Of a DNA stretch of 64,000 nt, positions 11,405 to 22,340 are shown piece after piece. Under the pieces are notes generated by a model. That model saw only the letters and a program-made list of their open reading frames with translations. It made no database searches and was not told where the DNA came from. Every line of letters starts with the position of its first letter. The first letter of the stretch is position 1. Source of the DNA: Cycas panzhihuaensis (taxonomy: Eukaryota > Cycadophyta); the NCBI GenBank assembly GCA_023213395.1, contig CM041465.1, positions 90,713,741-90,777,740 of the forward strand, given 5' to 3'. The translations under genes were made by a program, and so were the position numbers.

Positions 11405-11720
11405 TGTTAAAGGAATGATGGATCTAGGGAATAAATCACTCACATACATATAATGGCAATAGAGAATGAAAAATAGATAAAAACAAGATATGAGAGCAAA
11501 TCTTGGAGGTGAGAATGAATAATAGCTCCCTTCTTGAGATTTCACCTTTTATTATTGAAGGTGAGCATTAGGGTTGGGATTTTCCTACCTAATGACATAT
11601 ACCTGAAATTATAACTAAATGCACATAAAGTGTATTTCACTAAGAGACTAATGATAATAATATACCTTAAGGTCTTTTAATTAATCTACATAAATGACCT
11701 TGATATATTAACCTCTTTCA
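11405..11720 (-). repeat. 3' LTR of Copia-2
   Basis: In plus orientation it begins near TGTTAAAGG and ends CTCTTTCA, followed by the purine-tract complement ATCCCCCCC. It aligns along its length with 18626-18938 and with the Copia-5 LTR at 62627-62937. Confidence 0.85.
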
Positions 11721-12190
11721 ATCCCCCCCTTAATGATGAAAGGTCATTTTGAGAAAATCTATTCTATGAGGTCTTTATTCAAATCTCATTATTATATTAA
11801 AATTCTAAATGACACTTTTATAAGAAAACCCTCATGGGGAATAAAAATTCATGAATTTTCTAAGATCTATAGCCCTTTTTATAAATCAAAATAGCTAAGG
11901 TGGCTCTTGATATAGCCTGATAGCCAAGCAGATTAAATGTATAGCTTGATCTACTAAGTCTCCATATACCATTTGGTCATCCTATATTCCCTTTCAGATT
12001 TTCACAGGTTCTTATTTTCTAAAACTAGTACAACCCTTATTCTTCCATGCCCACATGGAGTTTTTATAAATAGAATAAAGTAAAGACTTACTCTTATTCT
12101 TCTATGCCCATAAGGGGTTTTCATGAATAGAATAGAGTGTGATGATCCTATTGCCATCTTCTTTGATTAGTCAAAGATGGAGACCTTAAG
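11721..12190 (-). other. 3' UTR of Copia-2 with tandem repeat pair (12031-12138)
   Basis: This non-coding stretch between RNase H and the purine tract is about 470 bp. It contains two copies of a roughly 50-bp unit with core GAAAACCCC...AAGAATAAG (minus strand). The same double unit is at 58489-58597 in Copia-4 and 63247-63355 in Copia-5. Confidence 0.75.
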
Positions 12191-14130
12191 GCCAAGCTAC
12201 CTTTGGAACTATTTAAACTTCACAATTTGTAGTAGTTTGTGAAGATATCATCTACTTAATATACTGTAGGGTAGTATTCTATTTGAATTATACCATCATG
12301 AACTAGTTCTCTAATCTTATGGATTTTTGTACTTATGTGTTTGGTACAATTATGAAATACATCATTTTTTGCCATATGGATTACTAATTGATTATCCGCA
12401 CGATGGTCAATAGGACTTATTTAGGTGATATTAAATGTTTCTAATAATTTTCTACTCCATATCACCTTCTTTCTCATCTAAGAAGTAGTAATGTATTCAT
12501 CTTCAATAGTTGAATTAGTAACTATCTTCTGCCATCTAAATCTCTATGATATGTGTGTTATTCCAAGAAATGTTACATACCCAAACATAGATCTTTCTAT
12601 ATATTTATCTCCTACAAAGTATAAGTCTATATATACATAAAGCTTAAATTCATTATTAGGTTCATATAATAAACTAAATTTATTGGTTGTCTTTATGTAT
12701 TTTAACACTCGAACTTTAGCCTACTAATGATTTTGCTTATAATTTATCATGAATCATGTAAGAATACCAATAGAGTATGTAATATCTAGCTTTATATTGG
12801 TAGTGTAGATAAGACTACCTACAAGTTTCCTATAGAGTATTACGTCTACCTCCCTAATATCACCATCAGCTGAAAGTTTGGTATTAGGGTCCATTGGTAA
12901 AGCCATCGGTTGAGTATCTTCTAACTAAAACTTGGTTAGAAGATCGTTGATGTATTTTTCTTGGGATAGGAAAAAAATTTTATTCTTTTATATTACTTTA
13001 ATTCCCAAGTAATATTTCATCAAACCAATGTTAGATAATTTGAACATTTTTCCAAGTTTTTTTTTTAGTTGGCTTATTGCCTATTCACTGTTACCCATTA
13101 ATAGAATGTCATCCATAATGATTATGAGATACGTGACTTTGTCTTTTTGGTACTTAATGAGCAATGTTACATCAATATCTTGGTAGTCACAAGTCTTGTA
13201 TCTAAGTTACCTCATTCTTTTAGACAACTTGGCAAACTAAGCATGAGGGGCTTATTTAAGGCCATACAAGGACCTTCTAAGTCTGTAAACCTTACGCTCT
13301 TAAACTTCAATCTTGTATCTTTTTATTTAAGCTATGAAAATTTCTTTAAGTTCCCCATTAAGAAATGCATCTTAATATTAATCTGGTAGATTTTCTAGCT
13401 CTATTAAGTAGCCAAGGCCATAAGAGTTCTAATTGTAAGCCACTTAGTTATAGGTGTAAAGACTTTAGTGTAGTTAATATCTTCCTTTTATGTGAATCCT
13501 TTAGCTGCCAACCTCACCTTATGTTTTTCAAGGGTATTATCTTATCTATATTTATTTTTGAACACCCATTTATTTTGAACTACCTTTCTACTAAGTGGTA
13601 GATCAACAAGCTCCTATGTACCATTTTTTATGAGAGATTGGTATTCTTCATTCATTATGTTTCTCTAATTTATATGTGTCACAGCTTCCTAGTATAAGAG
13701 AGGCTCTTCATTAAGAGTAAGGTGTAGTTCTACTAGTTCAAGATCAGTATATAATAATTCTTGTAGCCTTGCTCTATGGGCACTTTGAGTGCCAGTTTTG
13801 CCTACCTCATTTAGTTGTATGTCCATGTTGAACTAGCAAGCTTCACGAGATCCTTGAGTTGGGAATGAGGTCCTCATTTCCTCAACTTATTAGTTCTCAT
13901 CTTGTTTATTAAAATGATCATTTTGGGAGGAGGATGTCAACACACATGGGAAGATGGTCCTTCTACCATTATTTTGCCTTTGTCAACTAAAGGTAGAGAA
14001 GATGATTCTTCTATAATAGTTTTATCTTTATCCACTCTACTATCTTTAAAGGATGGTATTGGATATATACTCATCAGTTTAGAGTCATAGCTTATATCCT
14101 TAAAGGTCTTATTATTAGCTTTTAATATTT
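12191..14130 (-). pseudogene. Copia-2 reverse transcriptase and RNase H relic
   Basis: The minus strand gives RNase H from about 12900 to 12200 and RT from about 13700 to 12950. The catalytic box reads IMDDILLMGN at about 13110-13085; both Asp residues are kept but the Tyr of YxDD is lost. Many stops and frame changes are present. The integrase-RT linker occupies about 14130-13750. Confidence 0.8.
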
Positions 14131-14329
14131 AGAGTAATTTATGTATACCCCCCTCTCCTAATTTTGGAATCTGAACATCATACTTAATAACATCATTGTA
14201 GTGGCATGACGGTGTTTTGGAGTCTAGTCTAAGTAACTAATCCTCTATCTCTACAACAATGACATCTCTAGTAATGATGATTTTTTGTTGTGAAGGTATA
14301 AAGACCTTATACTCTTTTTTGTCCATAGG

Positions 14330-15240
14330 GTATCTAACAAAGATATCTTTAAGTATCCTTGGTTAAAGTTTATTTTGATCTACATCCTGAATATGGGAAT
14401 AGCATGTAGAGCCAAAAATTTTAAAGTAGTGAATAATGGGATATTATCCTGACCACTTTTTATTAGGTGATTATCCTTCCTTTGATGGGCTAATAGCATT
14501 GATGCAATAAATAGATATCTAGATGGCTTCATCCCATAGGTAGGTAGGTACATTTTTGTATACCAACATAGCTCAAGCCATATTCATGATTGTCCTGTTC
14601 ATACGCTTAACAATTCTATTTTGTTGTGGGATACTTGCTACTATTATTTGATGTTTGATACCATTATCTAAAAGGTAGCTTTCAAACTCATGTGAGGTAT
14701 ATTCACCATCATTGTTAGTTCAAAAATATTTAAGTTGATAACCTAACTCTTTTTTAGTACGGCTTTGAATTCTTTAAATACATGAAAAGCTTCATCTTTC
14801 TTATGTAGAAAATCTATATATACTTTCCTAGTAAAATCATTAATGAAAGAGATATAATATAACTTTCCCTTCAATGAAGAAATGGGCATTGGTCTACATA
14901 GATCAATGTACTAATTATAATGGATGACTTGACTTCCACTGACTTTTAGGAAAAGGTTATCGATGAGATTTAGTAATAATACAAGCTTCATATTTGAAGG
15001 GCTTGGAGGAGAACTTTGAAAGACTTCAAAAGGTGTTACAAAGATCTCTAAGTCTATCGATGTAAATATGACCCATGCGAGTATGCCAAAGAGCTTCTGG
15101 TGACAATGTTAAGTAGGTCAAGATGGTGTTAAATGTAAATTCTCCATTGGTACAAGGGCTTGGGGCATAATGGGTTTCAGAAGATATAGAGTTATTTAGT
15201 TGAAAGAGTTTACCAATGGGATGTATAGTCAAGACCACTC
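14330..15240 (-). pseudogene. Copia-2 integrase relic with GAG-pre-integrase domain
   Basis: The segment 15238-15026 is open and ends in LSPEALWHTRMGHIYIDRLRDL, the GAG-pre-integrase zinc-binding HxxxxH start; the Copia-4 counterpart reads nearly the same. The core follows to about 14400. The second catalytic Asp is Asn in the TNNDGEYT stretch near 14700. Several stops interrupt it. Confidence 0.8.
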
Positions 15241-15560
15241 AATCAATTGGAGGCTAAATGACTTAGAGAGTTTGATCATTTGTAATTACACTCATATTAA
15301 ATCTATGAGAAACAAGTGTGGATAAAAAGAGCAAGTTATGTTTAAGATTAAATATGTATAGGACATCAAGTAATGTAAAATCTCTTAAGCCTAGGAGTTT
15401 TAAGCAAATGTTACCAATTCCCGCAATAAGTTGTTATGATTTATCAGCTATGTAAATAACACCTTGAACATTTTAGTTAAATGTTTAATATAGACTGCGA
15501 TTACACATTATATGTTGAGTTGTTCCTGTATCCATGATCCACTACCCATCGATTGAAGTA
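15241..15560 (-). pseudogene. Copia-2 protease relic
   Basis: The minus-strand frame reads MDTGTTQHIMCN at about 15540-15505, retaining the Asp-Thr-Gly catalytic motif, followed by LLDVLYIFNLKHNLLFLS at about 15390-15320. Copia-4 has the same text with DTRA. Stops lie between the two blocks. Confidence 0.75.
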
Positions 15561-16742
15561 ACACTATTTGCAATTCCAATAGGACTTGGCATTGGTGAAG
15601 GGAATTCACAAGTGATATATCCACATCGATCTATAAAGTATCTCTATGGTTGGTCAATGGCATTTAATATTAAAGATCCCTTAATTCTTTAAAAGTGTGC
15701 TTGTACAAAACCTGTATCACTAAATGATTCTTCACAAGTTTCTTCAACATTGTGAGCTCTATATTTTGGTTGGAACTTGGCCAACTTATAAGTGGTCATT
15801 TTGTAATCTTTTATAAAGTGTCCTTTATGGTTATACTAATCACACATAATAGTTTGATTGATAGTCCTGAAGAGATACTAGTTTGGCTTGACTATCTTAG
15901 TTTTTGTTGAGGTGGCCTTAGCCTTAAGACTTTTGAGGCTGTGACTAAGGGTTTGGTTGACCTTGTGGATGATTTTCCATATTTCTTCCTTTTTCTCTTG
16001 CTCAGTTATTCCCTCTACCACGAAAAGAACCTTGATTTTTTATTTAGCAAGCTTCTTCTTCCACCTCAAAGGTTGCATCTAGAAGAGAGTTAGAGGCTAC
16101 AAAGTTGCTATCAAAGGTCTTGTCAAATTCTATGAACTTCTCAGCAAGTACTTCAAAGTTGAGTATCTTTAATATTCCACTAGATTGAATACTTCTAAGT
16201 AAGATTTTATAATCAGGGACATATAGATATGATTAGATCAAGAATGCTCAAGTGATGCATTAGGTCTTAAAATCTTTATTAATTGCCTATTTTATTGGTC
16301 GAAGGAGATTTATTATCTCATGAGCTTATCCCTTCTGCATATTTAATTTATTTATTTTTAGAATAAGATGAACAAATTTTAAGTCTGACTTGGTATCAAA
16401 GTTCTTCTTAAAAACTTCAAGGACCTTCTAAGCTATATTATGTTGTTCTTTATTAATCAAGTTATGCAAGGAGTGATTAGTAACCAACAAAATTCCTACA
16501 AAATTTTTTTCATCATCTATCTCCCATTGTAGTTTAGTTATGGCATCTGTAGGAGTTGTTGGAGTGGTTCCACTAGAAATAGGTGTTGTAGCTATTGTAG
16601 GTATAATGGGTATAGGCTACAAGTGGGCTCTTTAAAGGCCTTTATACTTTACAGTACTTTTAACTCTAGTATACTATAAATCCTAATTTTCTTTGCTTTT
16701 CAATATGTAGTTAACGTTCTGCCTGAATTGAGATGACATGGT
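15561..16742 (-). pseudogene. Copia-2 gag relic
   Basis: The minus strand starts MTMSSQFRQNVNY and continues with RVKSTVKYKGL, ITKLQWEIDDEKNFVGILL and KVLEVFKKNFDTKSDLKF, a Copia gag. A knuckle at about 15845-15800 reads C..Y....H....Y, so two of its cysteines are lost to single-base changes. This region is missing from Copia-4. Confidence 0.7.
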
Positions 16743-18609
16743 CATGATAAAGAAGTAAAAGAGATTATAGAAGTATGTGCCATTCACACGTGTGACTAGT
16801 ATACCTAGCATAGCATGGATGCAGAAATAAATGATGTGATGAAGAGGCAAGTAATGATTAAGTATTTTTAATAACTATGAAGAATGAATATAAGCAATGA
16901 TACAAGAATGAGGTCTAATATAGAACTAGCAAAGAGTAGTGATATATCATGCCACTAACCTCTAACCTATATCCAAATATATGTAAGCTTTCAATGCCTA
17001 AGGCTTCTAGTATACGATTAAGGCCTTCACTTGTGATACATGTACCTATACTTAGTGATAAAATCTAAGTCACAGTGGAGCCCAATCCTCATCTAGTTTA
17101 CTAGTGAGCAGCTATATACCTCCTCTAAAGAGTCAAATGGTATATGCATATCCCACGACTATCACAGATATTAGACTAGGTTGATTTTAATCTTATATTA
17201 AGGTTTTAGTTATCTTGACTAGTTATTAAGATAATCCCTAAAAGGAGCCTGTAGGTGTGGCTAACATATCACTCCACTAGTATTCTAGTTAAGACTAGAC
17301 CCACTATGAAACTCACACCTCCCTTAGGGCCCAAACTTTGGCCAATCATGGTGTATTTCAACCAAGGCAAATATGTGTATAAGTCAAGAACTAGTGGTAT
17401 AAATTCAATGTAATGGGTTCATTTTAGGGAATATACAAATATATTTATATTTATGTTGCTAAAATGAATTGCTAATATGTTGATACTTACTTTTATGCTT
17501 TTGTTTATTAATGTGTATGTACATAAACAGATATGTAAAGATGTTAACTATAAATAATATATTTTTCTATGATTTAGGTGTTTTACTATTATAATGAGCT
17601 TGTTTTTACTTTTGTTATTTGAAAAACCCCTTTTTTTTTGTTAAAAAAGGGGAAAAGAAAAAAACTTAAAATTTTACTTCAAACTTAAATTTTGGCCAAG
17701 AGAGAAAGTATTACTAAAACCAAGAGGAATCTAAATCTTCTATAAAAAACTTCTATATGGCCATGAAACTATATAAAATGGCTAAAACATTTCATCTTGA
17801 AACTTCACTCTTCCAGATGATAGATCTCGCTATAGTGAGTTAAGAAGTCTTCTCTCGAAACTTTTCAAAATGGGCAGAAATAATCCAAAACTCGTTGAAA
17901 CTCCTATAAGACTTTCTTTGATAGAAATCTAAATTTTGAAGAAATCTCTCTCTTTGGTACATCAAATCTAATAAAACTTGATTTTTTAGATTCCTCGAGG
18001 TTAGATTTACTAAATCCCTTAAGAAATTTTAGCATGCATTAAAAATTTTGAGAAAATTTCTCAGAAAAATAATCAGATTAGGGCTGATTAAATTTCTATT
18101 TTTTGAAGCTAATCAAGGTAGAATTTAGAGATGGTATAGAAGATAAAAATGTTTATCTTTCTTAGGCATCCCTCCTTACAAATTTTTAGCCAAAAAATAT
18201 AACTTTTAATTTTCACCACTCGTAGGGCTAAACAACCTTTTTTTTAACAGTTTAGGCTTATTTTTACTACCTACAAGTAGCTAAAAATTTATCCTACAAC
18301 TTTATAGCATAGATTTTATAACTAACAATTGATTTATAATGAAAAATCAATAGAATCTCTCTTAGTAAAATTTAAAATTAGCTACAAAAATTGATAAAAA
18401 GTTGATTTTTTTCCAGGAGCCTAAAGTTAGGAAATATTCTTCTAGCTAACAACTTTGATCATCAATACACCTATAAATAAATAGAGAATATTGAAATATA
18501 TTGTAAATTTTTTTAAAACTAATGAGTACACTCTCAATACTTCATATTGAAGTTAGATGAAAGGCAAAATGACTCTATATAAGTGGAATGGAGTGAATAG
18601 ATCCCCTTC
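16743..18609 (-). other. Long leader of Copia-2, non-coding
   Basis: About 1.87 kb between primer site and gag. No domain is recognised on either strand. It includes a CCCCT9...A6GGGG inverted repeat at 17627-17652. The length is more than usual for Copia leaders and may include an unrecognised insertion. Confidence 0.6.
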
Positions 18610-18623
18610 TAACTCTGATACCA
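18610..18623 (-). other. Primer-binding site of Copia-2
   Basis: The minus strand reads TGGTATCAGAGTTA, the Met-tRNA complement, two bases inside the LTR at 18626. Confidence 0.85.
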
Positions 18624-18625
18624 CA

Positions 18626-18938
18626 TGAAAGAAGGATAAATCTAGGGAATAAATCACTCACATATAAATAATGGCAATGGAGAATGAAAAGTAAATGAAA
18701 ACAAGATATGAGAGTAAATCTTAGAGGTAATAATGAATAATAACTCCCTCCTTGATATTTCACCTTTTATTATTGAGGGTGAGCATTAGGGTTAAGATTT
18801 TCTTGCATAATGACTTAAACCCAAAATTACAACTAAATACATATAAAGTGAATTTCACTAAGAGACTAATACTAATAATATACCCTAAGATCACTTAATT
18901 AATCTACACAAATGACCTTGATACATTAACCTCTTTCA
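18626..18938 (-). repeat. 5' LTR of Copia-2 (313 bp)
   Basis: Starts TGAAAGAAGG and ends CTCTTTCA in plus orientation. It aligns with 11405-11720 and with 62627-62937 and is flanked inside by the primer site. Confidence 0.88.
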
Positions 18939-19453
18939 TATTTAGGCTCACTATAGTATTTGTATGCATAATTCTATTAGATAAGTTCTATCCAAAGCTT
19001 AGTTCAAGAGGGTTATCATTAATCCTTCATACTCTTAGCTAAAATGATAAATCCCTATTATTTATAAAACCCTTGATATAGGGTCTCTATCTATCTACTT
19101 AGGTAGCCACCACAGGGAGTCATCTACTTGGGACTGAGAGGTAGGAGGCAGAAAGGGTAACCATTAAGTAGAGTTATCTACCCTTGGATTGATAACCCAT
19201 CATAGAAATCAAAAATACTGAACTAAAAATAAACACAAAGGGGAAGAAAAAAATGAAGTGTTGGGACCCTTCCCTTATGACTCCTAAGTGGTATTGATTA
19301 TATTCCTCAATTTGCATTAAGAGAGTACTAAGAGAAGGTCTTTCTTCAATCTCTACTTAGGTAGAGAGAGTACTCAATCTAGAAGAAAAAAAAAATCTCA
19401 ATCTTTTATCTGTTGAGTAACTTCCCACGACTACAAACTTGGATTTGATACCA
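18939..19453 (-). mobile_element. Leader and primer site of an unassigned minus-strand LTR element
   Basis: The minus strand of 19438-19453 reads TGGTATCAAATCCAAG, a Met primer site. On its LTR side a TGATATGATTC stretch starts at 19456. The remaining 500 bases are non-coding leader, cut at 18939 by Copia-2. The gag of this element was not found, so its superfamily is unknown. Confidence 0.55.
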
Positions 19454-19455
19454 CT

Positions 19456-20640
19456 TGATATGATTCTTTTTTAGAATTCTTTATACTAGATCAAAAAACA
19501 AAAATGTAAAGCATAAAGAGAGCATAAATGGACATAGAAATGGGTACCATGATTCTTATTGGAAAGGCATTTAGCCTTTATTTTTATTAGTGGCCCCAAG
19601 CAGACCGTGCATAACTTTTAATAATTAACATTAACATCACCCTCTTAATAGCAAAAAGTACCTTCACAAGAGTTTTTCCAACCACTAGTAGTTATGTAAC
19701 ACTATAACATCTGACTTGTAGTCTACAGTAAGAAATAGAATCCCATCACCTAGTTCATAGCACAATCAGCATTTTCTACTTGGATCTATGAAGATCAATG
19801 TTAATTCCCTAATAGTCTACATAAATATACCTTCTGTCATCACTTGAATAAAATGGAAAAAGCTTGTCATTTTTGCATACACTTATGTAAAAGAGATTTA
19901 AGAAATTTAATTTCCATTACAAACAAAGAAATTCATAAAACAAAATGGATTTATAGTCATCCTAGTTTACCATAGAATTTTATAGGATGAAATTTAATTT
20001 TTATATAAATAATTTTATAAATTTTTTTATAAATTTAATTATTTTGCATAATATTTTAAAATTTAGGATAGTGGACCTCAAAATTTGATAAACTATATTT
20101 AAATTTTTTGTAATTTCAAAAGCTAATTTAATCAAATTTGATAAATTTTGAGTTCTATACCTTAGCCACTTTGATGTCAACAAATGGTCACATGCACTTG
20201 CTACACAACTAGGAGCCCAATATGAAAGGGGCTTACTAAATTTCCTAAGCAATGTTTATTTTTTTATGACATACTAATGCTTTTTTAGTATAAAGTTTTA
20301 CTAAAGAGTCTATTTTTTAAGTCATCAGTTATATTGGAAAGAGAATTTTGAGATAGTTAAAACAAGATGCTACAAGGCATATTTTAGAAATTAGATTATA
20401 GAGATTTTAATAGATAAAGTTAATTTAAGTTTTTTTTAATTTCACAAAAGATATATTATTTGAGCTTTTTCAAATCTATTTCAGCTTTTTTTTATGTTTT
20501 TGAATAATCCTAATCACATGATGATGACATTGATTATTACTAATGAAATAAAAAATAAGTTTGGTTTAAAATTGAATATATTTAAAGCTCATTAATGATA
20601 GTTTAGGTCTTAAAATTAAGAAAAAGATTTATGATGTGGG
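19456..20640. other. Putative LTR edge followed by AT-rich non-coding sequence
   Basis: The first part (to about 19990) is the likely LTR of the element whose primer site is at 19438-19453, judged only by position and a TG start. The rest is very AT-rich. I recognise no gene, repeat pair or domain. Confidence 0.35.
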
Positions 20641-22340
20641 ATATTATTTGATATAGGTATCTTTTATCTATTTGACATGATAAAACCCCCCTTAGTATTT
20701 CATACATTTAATCTAGTAGATGAATAATACTAATTAAATACAATGATCACCTAATTTATTAATGAATAATAATTGATGATACCACCTAATTATATTGATG
20801 AAGAGCCCTATTTGTTTATAGTTGATGTTAGAAAGTTAGTTGTTGAAATAATATTTTTTACCTGTTTATGAAACATGGAAAAGAAGTCTCATATATTATT
20901 CACTTGGCCCTAAAATTAACTATTAAGGAGTCCAACCAATATATGATATATATTTATCTATAAAAAAATTGACTTATCATATATGATAAGAGACATAGGA
21001 ACACATTATTTATATTACCTTGTTAAAGCTAACTTGACTTGGCCAAGTGATATACTATATTCCTATAGTTAATATGTTAGATTATTAATTATTAATGTTG
21101 ATGAGTAATTCATTAGTTTCCAAAAGAAAGTTATTAATGTGTGCATAAATTGAGAAAGTGCATAAGGTTATCTTATATATAAGAGACATGAAAAAGGTTT
21201 CACAAACTACTCTTATACAACATAAAGATTGTGTTATTATTCTCATATGTAAGAGGTAAGATTTTATACAACTCTAGTAACAGTATATTAGCTTAACGAC
21301 TATTGTTGTTTTATTTAATGATGAACCATATATAAGAAACACATGCTAGAGAACTAGCTATTACAATAGTTAGTTACCTATATATTTCAATAGATGGTTG
21401 TTATATTATATAGATATTAGTAATTATTTTCATTTATAAGATTGTTAAGATAATCTAGTTTATAGTGTTGCTAATTGATCACAGCTCTATAGGTGAATAT
21501 ATAATGTTATTAAGGAGAAAACTTCATATAAATATGACAAGTGAAAGTCATGAAATTATTATTGATTTTTTTATTGATTTATGATTGGTATATAGGTATT
21601 TTATGGGTGGATGTTCACAATTGGTCACTGATGATCATATTTAAGTATAGGTTGATTATAGATTATAGGTTATTTAGTTGTAAGAAATAAGCATGATATT
21701 AAAAGATTACAAGTTATAGGTGATATAGTTTGATATAACTTGACACATATTTTAATACAAGTTTATAAATTCTAATATATAGGGAAAGTATAAAGACATT
21801 GAAAACCAAGGATAAAGACTTAAAGATTAAAAATTAAGGGCATTAAATATTAAAGAGAAGTGTTGAAAAATATCATACTTTTAGATATTTAATATTTAAT
21901 ATGATACAGTAGACCCACATACAAAACTTCACTTACTAAAAATATTAATAAGTGTGATATGTACGATTATTTATGTAAAAATCTGTTGGATTATGAAATG
22001 ACTCAAGAGATATTATAGGTTATTCATGAGGTGATATATCTATAAATATATATATACACCACTTGAAAACTTAAGAATAGAAGATTAACTTAAATATATA
22101 AGTATTTGATATACCAACTCCAACTTTCTCTTGCAGTTTTTCCCACATTAGGCTTTCTATGTATAAATCTATTGTCTCTTGTGATGTATACTCATACGTG
22201 TATTCTTATGTTTATGCTTTATATTTTATATTATTACTTTATATATTTATCTTACATTATAAGAATTATGTACATAATTCTTATGATATGATTAATATAT
22301 TATACATATTTGATTTACTTATGTTGTATATTATGAAAAA
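20640..22340 (+). mobile_element. Faint Copia relic with end of RNase H and LTR-like stretch
   Basis: At about 21905-21960 a short frame reads DTVDPHTKLHLL, resembling the DN.ADPFTKPL end of Copia RNase H. At 22130-22165 the CAGTTTTTCCCACATTAGG stretch followed by TTTCTATGTAAA-like text resembles the TTTCCCAC..GGTTTTCC box common in plant Copia LTRs. No matching LTR pair or primer site was found. The two small ORFs at 22106-22356 are low-complexity Tyr/Ile/Leu products of AT-rich DNA. Confidence 0.35.

Larger units (their letters stand above)
11405..18938 (-). mobile_element. Copia-2, full-length but decayed Ty1/Copia element
   Basis: Two LTRs of 316 and 313 bp in the same orientation enclose, on the minus strand, a primer site, 1.9-kb leader, gag, protease, integrase, RT, RNase H and a 470-bp 3' UTR. 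It is one family with Copia-4 and Copia-5 (shared protease-integrase text and shared 3' UTR repeats). No matching 5-bp target duplication was found: the right flank is TATTT and the left flank CACCA, so one edge may be rearranged. Confidence 0.88.
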
